A DNA stretch of 50,734 bases from UBA9662 sp002729415 (GTDB lineage Bacteria; Poribacteria; WGA-4E; UBA9662). The position numbers were made by a program, and so were the translations under genes. The notes beneath the pieces are model-generated. The model was given only the letters and a program-made list of their open reading frames with translations, was not told where the DNA came from and searched no databases. Location: positions 1 through 50,734 of the forward strand of contig PBXZ01000040.1 of the NCBI GenBank assembly GCA_002729415.1. Reading direction: 5' to 3'. Positions 27,201-34,588 of this stretch are shown here, one piece after another; position 1 is the first letter of the stretch; each line of letters begins with the position of its first letter.

Positions 27201-27650
27201 AGTATAAATATCCATAAAAAGAATTTCACCACGATTACTATTTGGAGCTAACGGATTCTGATCTGCCGATGAAAAATACCCCCCGTAATCACGACCCGAT
27301 TTATCGTTACCAACGTCATGCAACAGCAACGTAAAACGCGAATCACGATCAAGACCAGGACGCGGTTCTTCACCAATCCATTGGTGTATCTCGGGATAAA
27401 TTTTGTCGCGAAATTCTGTTACGATTTCTTCAGCTTCTACGTCTGTAATCAGATTTTTAACCGAATTATCAATGTAGAGGCAGACGTTTTTACCGATTGC
27501 AATGCAAGTAGCTTGAACCTTGCTCTCAGGCATATGTATATAGAAATCTTTGGTGCTACCAACTTGAATTTGTGGATCAGCTATACTATGACTATCCAAA
27601 ACGAGCCATAAAACAGCCAAAACCAGAGTATTAATTAATAGCTTTTTCAT
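24225..27650 (-). CDS. Secreted zinc metalloprotease with ~14 LVIVD beta-propeller repeats and a T9SS/FlgD-like C-terminal domain
   Basis: An 1141-residue exported protein. The signal peptide is about residues 1-24. The protease domain has His165-Glu-Ile-Thr-His169 and a downstream EE pair (186-187, WLEEGMASFSEY), the M30/hyicolysin-like HExxH...E arrangement. From ~455 to ~1030 there are about fourteen 40-residue LVIVD-type blades (pattern: hydrophobic, G-x-x-AYVA, GV-x-I-x-D), enough for two seven-bladed propellers. The C-terminus (~1040-1141) has QNFPNPFNP, YNLNGSLIRQI, YWDGRNQIGERVSNGLYFY and a KKLIVIQ end, typical of FlgD-Ig/T9SS type A sorting modules. It probably acts at or outside the cell surface. 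The VWA gene lies 31 bases upstream. Confidence 0.88.
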   Translation of the reverse strand: MKKLLINTLVLAVLWLVLDSHSIADPQIQVGSTKDFYIHMPESKVQATCIAIGKNVCLYIDNSVKNLITDVEAEEIVTEFRDKIYPEIHQWIGEEPRPGLDRDSRFTLLLHDVGNDKSGRDYGGYFSSADQNPLAPNSNRGEILFMDIYTYLQRGKRTFYKSLAHEITHLVNWYQNGGQSDETWLEEGMASFSEYAIYSNMHQIFIEGYLKDPTVSLTEANTPNVQYGAGFMFLLYAYENYGGREFIKELVRQDQLGMAGVEATLETLGRQEKAIDIFQNWMVANLFNDRSKGSLFGYRXLHERYKVTAPIXEXTNYPXEXXGSVKXFGASYMRLSNLPEQLEIALDGEASNHLYAQLAISYNSGHVSIEKFTFDMDDDAKLEMKDLLSIEQLILIVTSTIDQDFRYSFTAIGDSPVDVGVPRSNRLLMPSGQITQKDTENMFQLSHLHKNISYRLKPTQRIRLTSDYQDLSVVGNLLYAASGWGIEVFNVSEQFNRIAELSTPGYAYGIRIKGDLAYVADGTAGVQIISIERPEFPQIVHTVNKFKNVGQVEVTDNRVYVVDIERGLHIYDLDAFRQRPAPPMIGYYPTKGAAVHVDIYDGKIYLSDDESGIHTLSLGRATVPVXMGTIPXLGYDFQLLEGYAYIVGVGLKIADIGNPQKPKVISTMGTSGIATSIEIQDGYGYIAGQQGGLVIADISDKNQPRIIARQRTVGSTVDVVRNENRVYLANGLDGLHIVDVTNLHQPEWVEHFKGAGGPTDFFAENGRIYVTTESSLKVIDGQRKAIHIDIESTTSVSAKDGYAYVAAGKSGVFVYDFSNPQRPVEVTRIQIPSAAINIQINEDLAYVCAGDIIILDISSPQNIRRVGRIQMSGTAYRLAFEADLVYVAALSDGVRVFSVANPANPRPISGYEMGGNALGVAVKNNKAYILDSDIGVRVVDFSNLGHPTDVTVYKTEKLPVAVAVRGDYVYXLDQGXIMLIDVRTGETIPQDKNLIFPSDLMIVGDTLHILDLYELQAFQINESIFSLPVEDGMYSKHIPEYLNPYRNWLGQNFPNPFNPETWIPFELEDRGEVVVSIYNLNGSLIRQIQFGQLSAGKYLTKDKAAYWDGRNQIGERVSNGLYFYQLQTGTFQQTKKLIVIQ

Positions 27651-27681
27651 TTCACATTAGGTTGGATACTTNACTGATTGC

Positions 27682-28887
27682 CTATTTTGATTCCACAGGA
27701 AGGGTATTCCGTACCAATTTTTCGCTNCCGATCATCTTNAANCGTCCNCCNGTTTCGCTTGCCAGTTTCTCAAANAAGCTGAGTCTTTCTGCATCTGCGT
27801 TTCTGAGATCTATTTCCAAACCTACGACAAATATTTTCGATTGATTAACATTTTTCATCTTAACTTCTTCAAGTATATTTTTAGGGTTGGTTTCAAAAGC
27901 TTGCTCCATTCCCTTCGGCGTTTNCGGNAACCCATCAGTGATTAAAACTATAATAGTTGGNTTNGATTCNAACGATTTTTCGATGGCTCCCAAGACATTC
28001 GTGCCTANATTCCGGTTAATTCGCTCAGGTGTATACCTATCAAGATAGCTCATTGCACGCATGATCTCATCCATATNTGCTGACTTCATAGTTTTATGCC
28101 GAGACTGNGCAATAGCGTGAAATGTAACAATGTTAAACTTGTCATCTTCACCGAGCGCCAGCATGGAATCCTTAATAGAACTAATCGCAATTTCGAGTTT
28201 TTGCAGGCCTGCTGCCTGCATACTTGCCGATACATCCANACAAAAAACAACGTCCTGTGGCCCTCCAAATTCACCTANAAAATCGATGATACCCAGAGGA
28301 TCAGCAACACCAGGATTTCCACCACCACCTAGCAATCCTTCTTCTGAATCGCCATACGAATCAACGATATCCATTCCGGAACGCTGNCCCTTAATGCGAT
28401 CCCGCCCAGTCACCTTGCCTCGACCACCAATAGCGGGGTTTCGTGTAACAAGTCGACTAAGATTTGAGGCTTCTGCATCCTTTAGCTTAGCATCTGTCAT
28501 CAAATCGGGAATTTTCTCACTCAACTTTGCTTGATCTGCATTTTTTAAGAGAAGTCGTTCCTCCCATTTTTTCACTTCAGTCAGCTTATTCTTCGGAGTT
28601 TCTGCCTTTTTTAGTTTCGCTGTACGAGCAAGTAGTTGATCTGGTTTAAGAACTCTCTCAGGTTTAACTTTTGGTTTNACTTGCATTCTTCGAAGNCGTT
28701 CTTTCGGAACTTCCTGCATCCAGTCAATTTTNACAAAGTCATCANCTCCCACATAATTTTTATGTGGTAAAAACACAATAACATTCAACACAAAAAGATG
28801 GNCAATGAGAGAGAGGAGAATCGCTGTCTTGCGCTTTTTTTTCTCACGTTCCTTCTCCAATATTCGATCCGAAATTACTGCCTCCAC
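27682..28887 (-). CDS. Membrane-anchored von Willebrand factor A domain protein
   Basis: A 401-residue protein. A basic N-terminus (EKEREKKKRK) precedes one transmembrane segment (residues ~21-41), then a Pro/Lys-rich spacer (~60-150) as in TonB-like proteins. The VWA domain begins near 205: its MIDAS Asp-x-Ser-x-Ser is DVSAS, with VLITDG as the later Asp. It probably binds a metal-dependent ligand or partner in the periplasm. The GTG at 28887 is the only sensible start; the ribosome site is weak. It is upstream of and cotranscribed with the secreted protease (31-base gap), so the two may work together. Confidence 0.85.
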   Translation of the reverse strand: MEAVISDRILEKEREKKKRKTAILLSLIXHLFVLNVIVFLPHKNYVGXDDFXKIDWMQEVPKEXLRRMQXKPKVKPERVLKPDQLLARTAKLKKAETPKNKLTEVKKWEERLLLKNADQAKLSEKIPDLMTDAKLKDAEASNLSRLVTRNPAIGGRGKVTGRDRIKXQRSGMDIVDSYGDSEEGLLGGGGNPGVADPLGIIDFXGEFGGPQDVVFCXDVSASMQAAGLQKLEIAISSIKDSMLALGEDDKFNIVTFHAIXQSRHKTMKSAXMDEIMRAMSYLDRYTPERINRNXGTNVLGAIEKSXEXXPTIIVLITDGXPXTPKGMEQAFETNPKNILEEVKMKNVNQSKIFVVGLEIDLRNADAERLSXFEKLASEXXGXXKMIXSEKLVRNTLPVESK

Positions 28888-29326
28888 TACTATATCCCCA
28901 ATTTCAAAATATTTATTCGTATACCTTCACTTGTCTCAATCAACTTTAGATAACAGGATTTAAGAAGTTGGCGCTCTAATTTTCAAAAAAAATACTTATA
29001 TGAAAAACCGGTTGCCCCTATCTTAACCACTGCATATCCGCATACTTAACTGTATGAATATAATAACATTATTTTGATCAACTATGCATTTCATGATACA
29101 CTTCAGAAATTGTTTAAAACAACAGTTTTAATGTTTATTCATTGAATTCCAAGTCAAAAAGGGTCTTTAATTTCCAGCAAAGGGAACTCGCAATTCGAGA
29201 AAACGTATCTGATAATAGCGCCAGTTTTAGTTTTGTGGATAATAAGCAGAAAAACTATATTAGCTATTAGACGTGAGCCTGTTTCCGAAATTGCTATGAA
29301 ACCCTCAATCAAATGGAGGTATTAGC
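28888..29326. other. Intergenic region between divergent genes
   Basis: An AT-rich 439-base stretch between the VWA gene (-) and the DUF1349 gene (+). No gene or strong hairpin is seen. Promoters for both directions presumably lie here; GGAGG just before 29327 serves the DUF1349 gene. Confidence 0.5.
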
Positions 29327-29893
29327 ATGAATTCACCCAACGAGCAGANAATCTTTGAAGATAACTTTGATANCAAACCAGACGAAGGTTGGTCATGGTT
29401 GAGGGAAAATCCAGAGCATTGGCGCATTCAAAATAACGGATTGGAAATCCGTGTTGTGCCTGGTGTGGCAGANACTGTCAAGAACGCCTTACTNCGCCCA
29501 GCACCANACCGNAATGACGGTACATTTGCTATCGAAGTAACAGTTACCAACCACACTCACCCTATTCAACAGTACGAACAAGCTGGAATTACCTGGTATA
29601 ACGACGGCAAACCAGTATTTAAGGAAGTCAAAGAACTAATCGACGGAGATCTCTACATCATTCCCGGGAAACAGTCGATGATGACAGAGAGTGTTCGGTT
29701 ACGTTTAGTTGTCTCTGTGAATTCGTGGGAAGCTCAATATTGCCCTGAAAATGGAACAGNATTCCAAACTGCCGCAACTGGAGAATTGCCCACGCCAAGC
29801 GACGACCAAGTTAGCATCCAATGTTATAATGGNCCGGAGGATGCCGAACATTGGATTCGTTTTGAGAACTTCCAGATCAAAAAATTATCGTAA
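29327..29893 (+). CDS. DUF1349 (concanavalin A-like) protein
   Basis: A 188-residue lectin-like jelly-roll. Typical family features are FEDNFD at the start, EGWSWLRENPEHWRI, a GLEIRV strand, EQAGITWYNDG, VRLRLVVSVNSWEAQY and a final HWIRFENFQI. DUF1349 proteins are cytoplasmic or secreted beta-sandwiches of unknown role, related to fungal REE1-type proteins. It lacks a signal peptide. GGAGG about 9 bases before the ATG supports the start. It appears monocistronic, followed by 440 bases without a gene. Confidence 0.86.
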   Translation: MNSPNEQXIFEDNFDXKPDEGWSWLRENPEHWRIQNNGLEIRVVPGVAXTVKNALXRPAPXXNDGTFAIEVTVTNHTHPIQQYEQAGITWYNDGKPVFKEVKELIDGDLYIIPGKQSMMTESVRLRLVVSVNSWEAQYCPENGTXFQTAATGELPTPSDDQVSIQCYNXPEDAEHWIRFENFQIKKLS

Positions 29894-30332
29894 TAAACCA
29901 GTATGTCCCATGAGTTATGATAGTACTTTGGGTACATACAAGAAAAAATCAGGATCTCGTGGAAGTGGCAAATGATAAGCTTAAGTTGTCGCTAAAAATC
30001 TCCTCTTCAGTGACCAGAAAACGAGGACATCAGACTTTAAAGATGATAAGANTTCCGCTAATATAGTGATTTGTTTTCACTTCAAGCTATGGCTTTGCTT
30101 TCCTAATCATGAACNAGTGATCTACTAACTTAAAAACACAATCCAATTCTGAGGTATTGAAATTTTATCGTGGTAACGAATCTCCCATCTTAATGCTTTT
30201 TGCTCACATTAATTCCAGCCAGAAAATNTGAGTTACTACATGTAGATCTACAGACAAACTGACGTAGAAAGCCGATAGCACATGGTTCTGCTATAACGAT
30301 ATTAGGGTGTAGGTAACTCANATCAAAAAAAT
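29894..30332. other. Intergenic region upstream of the hairpin-rich unit
   Basis: AT-rich, with a few N positions. I find no gene or family of repeats. A short palindrome, CATGTAGATCTACA, lies near 30238-30251. No clear terminator for the DUF1349 gene. Confidence 0.4.
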
Positions 30333-30361
30333 TTGCTCTTTTGNGGGTTATATTATATACT
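30333..30361 (+). promoter_or_regulatory. Sigma70-type promoter of the 13-codon ORF
   Basis: TTGCTC (-35, 30333-30338) and TATACT (-10, 30356-30361) are separated by 17 bases, the ideal spacing. The transcript would begin near 30368, about 17 bases before the Shine-Dalgarno. Confidence 0.55.
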
Positions 30362-30384
30362 ATTTTTGCATACTCCATGAAAAC

Positions 30385-30395
30385 AGGAGGTGATC
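30385..30395 (+). promoter_or_regulatory. Extended Shine-Dalgarno
   Basis: AGGAGGTGATC pairs along 11 consecutive bases with the canonical bacterial 16S 3' end, much longer than any other ribosome site here. It ends 2 bases before the ATG at 30398. Confidence 0.7.
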
Positions 30396-30397
30396 AA

Positions 30398-30439
30398 ATG
30401 TCTAATTATGACATGATCATGGGAGGTGCTATCTCTTAA
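30398..30439 (+). CDS. 13-residue peptide ORF within a compact hairpin transcript
   Basis: The reading is MSNYDMIMGGAIS then TAA. It is supported by the 11-base perfect ribosome site just upstream, by a promoter at 30333-30361, and by its fit to the first hairpin, whose loop holds the stop codon. No known leader peptide matches: there is no run of one amino acid. It could be a regulatory leader for the LamG gene at 30591, a secreted or signalling micropeptide, or a decoy ORF in a structured RNA. Confidence 0.5.
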   Translation: MSNYDMIMGGAIS

Positions 30440-30461
30440 CAGNGGGCACCTTCCATGATCA
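30414..30461 (+). promoter_or_regulatory. Hairpin 1 overlapping the peptide ORF
   Basis: TGATCATGGGAGGTGC (30414-30429) pairs with GCACCTTCCATGATCA (30446-30461): 16 continuous pairs including one G-U. The 16-base loop holds the ORF's TAA. Translation of the ORF would disrupt this stem. Confidence 0.7.
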
Positions 30462-30470
30462 ATTCGTAAG

Positions 30471-30493
30471 AGGTGGTCAGAACGTAACCACCT
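30471..30493 (+). promoter_or_regulatory. Hairpin 2
   Basis: AGGTGGT (30471-30477) pairs with ACCACCT (30487-30493) around a 9-base loop. Confidence 0.6.
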
Positions 30494-30500
30494 GANTGAG

Positions 30501-30540
30501 GAAGTAGGGGGTGGATCCACCCCTTACTTCTTTGTTTATT
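30501..30540 (+). terminator. Hairpin 3, strong intrinsic terminator
   Basis: GAAGTAGGGGGTGGA (30501-30515) is complementary to the following TCCACCCCTTACTTC (30516-30530), 15 pairs with one G-U minus the few bases needed to turn, then TTTGTTTATT. It closes the unit about 50 bases before the LamG start. Confidence 0.75.
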
Positions 30541-30590
30541 CAGCAACCGAACTTAGAAATATTCGTGCTCTAATAAAAGGTGATAATGTA

Positions 30591-31379
30591 ATGAAATTTA
30601 GAATGACTGTAAGTTTTATCTTTCTGGCCGCTATAACATCACTAATATTATACCCTGTAGCAACAGAAGGTCAGGCAGTGGAGGACGGCTTGATTGGTCA
30701 CTGGACCTTTGACAAGAAACATACCGACATTAATGCGGGTGAAGCACTAGATCAAGTTGGAAACGAGCATCCCGGAGAGATTAAAGGCCGACCGAAAATT
30801 GTTGAGGGTAAAGTCAACGAAGCTCTGAAGTTCAACGGGAAAGAAGACTACATTGTTATGGGGGATGTAACAGAAGGTCAAGACTTAACCTATGCCATGT
30901 GGATAAAAGTTAGTAAGTTGCCTGATGGTCCGAAGGTTATCATATGGGACGATAACCCCAATGGTGGAGGTGATGCTTGGTTACAACTAAACGCAGATGG
31001 AACAGTCGAAACTCAGCGGGGAGGCGACGGTTTTGGTGTCTTCAAAACAAAGTCACCAGTAAAGGGTGGAGAATGGACACACATCACCTATGTAGCTGAC
31101 GGAAAGAATGACATAAAGACTTTATATTTGAATGGTGCACCGGCTGGTGATCAGGGAGGTAAAATTACAGCTCGAACAGGAATTAGTCATGTTGTCGTGG
31201 CTGTGGGACATGATCGCAACGCGTTTATTAAGCCTTGGTATTTTGAAGGTGACATCGACGAAGTCGCTATTTATCTTCGTGCCCTTACTCCCCAAGAGGT
31301 AAAGAAAAACTATAAAGAATCAATGGCTGTCGATTTCAACAGTAAATTGGCTATGACTTGGGGCAACATTAAGAATTAA
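30591..31379 (+). CDS. Secreted LamG/concanavalin A-like domain protein
   Basis: A 262-residue exported protein; signal peptide about residues 1-28 (MKFRMTVSFIFLAAITSLIL...). The LamG-type jelly-roll covers ~35-245: LIGHWTFDKK, ALKFNGKEDYIVMG, LTYAMWIKVS, GEWTHITYVADG, LYLNGAPAG and the near-terminal GDIDEVAIYLRALTPQEVKKNY. Such domains bind carbohydrate or protein ligands in the periplasm or outside. AGGTGAT about 6 bases upstream of the ATG is a good ribosome site. Expression may need readthrough of the terminator at 30501-30540, or a weak promoter overlapping it. Confidence 0.9.
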   Translation: MKFRMTVSFIFLAAITSLILYPVATEGQAVEDGLIGHWTFDKKHTDINAGEALDQVGNEHPGEIKGRPKIVEGKVNEALKFNGKEDYIVMGDVTEGQDLTYAMWIKVSKLPDGPKVIIWDDNPNGGGDAWLQLNADGTVETQRGGDGFGVFKTKSPVKGGEWTHITYVADGKNDIKTLYLNGAPAGDQGGKITARTGISHVVVAVGHDRNAFIKPWYFEGDIDEVAIYLRALTPQEVKKNYKESMAVDFNSKLAMTWGNIKN

Positions 31380-31661
31380 ATCAGAATGCGTAGAAGCAGA
31401 TCGTACTGCTGTTGCCAACATAATTCGGAAACACGTATTAATTTGCACCCATTTTCATATGGCGGCTTCATCCTCAAATCAAGCTCAGTAACTTCAATTT
31501 TTCCTTATTTTTTTCCAATTAGCACAAAAATGTTTTTAACCGGGCAAATGTGTTTTCCATAAAATGCTTACACTCAATAAAAACGACAATCTAACTACTG
31601 ATGTCCAGTCTTTAGAATTCCTCGTTCTTGAAATACATTAGGGTTAGATGCTACTTCCCCA
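31380..31661. other. Intergenic region 3' of the LamG gene
   Basis: AT-rich; no gene, hairpin terminator or repeat recognised. Confidence 0.4.
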
Positions 31662-31897
31662 TTAGAACTGTTTATCTGTGATTTCAAACTCGAAGACCAA
31701 ACCAAAGGAACCAATCATCATATAAATTTGTGCCCACTGCGGACTACCGGCTTTCCCACAGTCGAGTTCTCCTACGAAATCAGCACCATTCCCCTGTTAG
31801 TGAACATGACAATACTGCCATGGCTAAACTTCCACTCCAAGTTCCGATCTATAGCACTCCTTTTGAAAAAATTGAGTAACTTTCCTTCATCCTCCAT
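31662..31897 (-). pseudogene. Frameshifted small gene remnant
   Basis: Two overlapping minus-strand readings look protein-like but lie in different frames. The first starts ATG 31897 (MEDEGKLLNFF..., LEWKFSHGSIVMFTNRGMVLIS) and stops at 31772. The second runs to a TAA at 31662 (GADFVGELDCGKAGS..., QIYMMIGSFGLVFEF). One indel near 31780-31796 would join them into ~75 residues. No family recognised. It may be a decayed gene, an assembly indel, or chance. Confidence 0.35.
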
Positions 31898-32049
31898 TCG
31901 TTATTGAACCTTTTGTAAATTGTATTCCAAGAGCCAAAGCTGAGAGATGGTAATCTCTCTAGGAACATATGGNATANAANTTCCGCAACGTNAGCCGATA
32001 TGCTAAACTGTATTGAGCATTCGTATACTATAAATAGCAGGTGAATTTG

Positions 32050-34323
32050 ATGCTAAATAAATCCCATGAATTTTTGACTGCGGTTCCAGTGACGAAGGTA
32101 NNATTCACGGATCAGTTCTGGGCACCACGGATCGAGGNCAATCGAACAACAACCTTACCNCANTGCTTNCACCATTGTGAAGTTACCCACCGAATCCNAA
32201 ACTTTGAAGTNGCAGGNGGNTTAAAAGCAGGNGAATTTGAGGGTATCTACTTCAACGACTCAGATCTCTACAAGGTGGTGGAAGGTGCAGCCTACATCCT
32301 AGCTACCTATCAAGANCCCAAACTAGAAACCTACTTAGATGGTTTGATTGGAAANTTCGCNGCNGCGCAGCAGGAAGACGGATATCTGAATACCTACTAT
32401 ACTTTGGTNGAACCAGATAAACGGTGGTCCAATTTACCTGTGATGCATGAATTATACTGTGCTGGACACCTTTTTGAAGCGGCAGTAGCCCATTACCACT
32501 CAACCGGGAAACAAAACTTGCTGGATATTGCCACTCGATTTGCTGACNAGATTGACAACNTCTTCGGTTATAACAAATTGGTTGGTGTTCCCGGCCACGA
32601 AGAAATTGAATTGGCTTTAGTAAAACTTTANCAGGCAACCAACGAAAAGCGTTATCTTNATTTAGCCAAGTTTTTCATCGATGAGCGAGGGAAAAGCGAT
32701 CGGGACTATGCCCAAGATCACATNCCCATACGCGAACAAAGCCAGATTGTTGGNCATGCTGTACGAGCAATGTATCTGTATGCNGGTGTTGCTGATGTGG
32801 TTAGNTACACTCATGATNAAGATCTNTTTGANACCATGGATCGGATCTGGGATGACGTGACTTTGCACAANATGTACATTACTGGTGGAATTGGNCCTTC
32901 AGCACATAACGAAGGTTTCACTGTACCCTATGATCTACCCAACGAAACAGCTTATGCTGAAACGTGTGCAGCTATCGGCATGGTGTTTTGGAGTCACCGA
33001 ATGTTTTTACTGCACGGTCATGTGAAGTACATAGACATCCTCGAACAGGCACTCTATAACGGCTCNATCTCTGGTGTTTCCTTAACTGGAGATCAGTTCT
33101 TCTATGTTAACCCTTTGGCTAGCCGTGGAAATCATCATCGTCAGCCTTGGTATGGCTGTGCTTGCTGTCCNACAAATATAGTNCGATTTATCCCGCAGGT
33201 CGGAGGGTATTTTTATGCGACTTCATCTGACGCAGTATGGGTAAACTTGTACGCAGCNAACANGGCAGAAATNNCCCTTGNTNNNAGGTCAATTGAGATA
33301 ATACAGGAAACCGACTATCCATGGTCCGGTCACGTCAAACTAGTTGTCCGACCAACACATCCAACAACCTTTAAACTTCATCTGCGGATNCCAGAATGGT
33401 GTGNAAAAGCAACAGCTAAAATCAATCAAAAACNGATCGAAATTNCNCCTGATGACAACGGCTATCTCAGCCTAGACCGCGAGTGGCAACTGGGCGATAC
33501 NATAGATCTNGAGATGCCAATGCCGATNGACCGAATTATTTCCCATCCGAAAGTCGTCGCTGATCATGGNNACACCTGNCTACGNCGTGGTCCGGTAGTC
33601 TATTGTTTGGAAGCAACAGATAACGGAGGATCAGTTCGGGATATTGCCTTACCCCAAAACACTCATCTAGAACCCCATTTCGAAGAGGATTTGCTAGGTG
33701 GAGTAACTGTGCTACGAGGTAAAGCTTGGCGACGTTCCCCAATTGATTGGGAAAACCAACTATATCAGACATCCCCACTGGACAAAGAGACAGAAATTAC
33801 GGCTGTTCCTTATCATGCTTGGGATAACCGCGAGGTTGGCCCCATGAGTGTCTGGTTACCAGAAAGTACCATTCTAGCTGAAGCCAAATTGAAACCAACA
33901 ATAGCCATCGAAGGAGAACCTTCAGCCTCCTTTGTTTTCAATCAACTGGATGCCATTAACGATAATCTGATGCCGTCTGGTTCAAATGACCAGACAATTC
34001 CCCGGTTTACCTGGTGGGATCAAAGAGGAACAAGCGAATGGATCAGCCTTACATTTGGGGAACCTAAGCAAATTTCTTGCGCAGAGGTCTATTGGTTTGA
34101 TGATGGTGATCGTGGCGAGTGTCGTATTCCAGAATCCTGGGAGGTGGAATGGTACAACGGTACAACTTGGCAACCCGTCACAAATTCTTCCGCCTATGGT
34201 ATCGAACTAGATGTATTCAATCGTGTTTCCTTCGACGCTGTGCAAACGACAAGCATTCGGGTAACAGTACAACTTCAAGAAGGCATGTCTGGGGGCATTC
34301 TCGAGTGGCGTTTACCTCAGTAA
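32050..34323 (+). CDS. GH127 beta-L-arabinofuranosidase-like protein with C-terminal beta-sandwich
   Basis: A ~757-residue DUF1680/GH127 protein. The residues described for HypBA1 are present: the acid/base Glu of HNEGF, the zinc ligands Glu and Cys of AETCAA 16 residues later, and the Cys cluster YGCACC, whose second and third Cys correspond to the nucleophile and zinc ligand. The (alpha/alpha)6 barrel occupies ~40-430, then beta domains; the last ~130 residues (SEWISLTFGEPKQISCAEVYWF..., IRVTVQLQEG) look like an F5/8-type galactose-binding domain. It would cleave terminal arabinofuranose or a related sugar. ATG 32050 is preferred over GTG 32041 because AGGTG ends 6 bases before it. It has many N positions and no signal peptide. 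Confidence 0.87.
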   Translation: MLNKSHEFLTAVPVTKVXFTDQFWAPRIEXNRTTTLXXCXHHCEVTHRIXNFEXAXXLKAXEFEGIYFNDSDLYKVVEGAAYILATYQXPKLETYLDGLIGXFXXAQQEDGYLNTYYTLXEPDKRWSNLPVMHELYCAGHLFEAAVAHYHSTGKQNLLDIATRFADXIDNXFGYNKLVGVPGHEEIELALVKLXQATNEKRYLXLAKFFIDERGKSDRDYAQDHXPIREQSQIVXHAVRAMYLYXGVADVVXYTHDXDXFXTMDRIWDDVTLHXMYITGGIXPSAHNEGFTVPYDLPNETAYAETCAAIGMVFWSHRMFLLHGHVKYIDILEQALYNGXISGVSLTGDQFFYVNPLASRGNHHRQPWYGCACCXTNIXRFIPQVGGYFYATSSDAVWVNLYAXNXAEXXLXXRSIEIIQETDYPWSGHVKLVVRPTHPTTFKLHLRXPEWCXKATAKINQKXIEIXPDDNGYLSLDREWQLGDXIDXEMPMPXDRIISHPKVVADHXXTXLXRGPVVYCLEATDNGGSVRDIALPQNTHLEPHFEEDLLGGVTVLRGKAWRRSPIDWENQLYQTSPLDKETEITAVPYHAWDNREVGPMSVWLPESTILAEAKLKPTIAIEGEPSASFVFNQLDAINDNLMPSGSNDQTIPRFTWWDQRGTSEWISLTFGEPKQISCAEVYWFDDGDRGECRIPESWEVEWYNGTTWQPVTNSSAYGIELDVFNRVSFDAVQTTSIRVTVQLQEGMSGGILEWRLPQ

Positions 34324-34520
34324 ATCAGTAAACAAGGCAAAATTTCAGATTGCCGCCAGTTAAGTTTGACACCAAACGGATGAAGAAAATAGTCATTGGG
34401 TACGCTAAAGGTCTCGCCTATTACGCCTAGGAGGATATGTTCGTTTCTATCACCATGCCAGCTGAAGACCTCTCCTGCGGGGTTTAATTGAATTGAATAC
34501 AACCACCAGTTGACAAACAT
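34317..34520 (-). CDS. Possible small protein, doubtful
   Basis: A 67-codon minus-strand reading (GEVFSWHGDRNEHILLGVIG, FLHPFGVKLNW) that fills the gap between the GH127 and GGT genes and runs opposite to them. The amino acid texture is plausible but no ribosome site or family supports it. It may be a gene remnant. Confidence 0.25.
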   Translation of the reverse strand: MFVNWWLYSIQLNPAGEVFSWHGDRNEHILLGVIGETFSVPNDYFLHPFGVKLNWRQSEILPCLLIY

Positions 34521-34588
34521 TCACATCTATTTAATAATGGAAATGGACTTAATTCGGATTGAATCGTAACTCAGGATAGGGATTAGTT

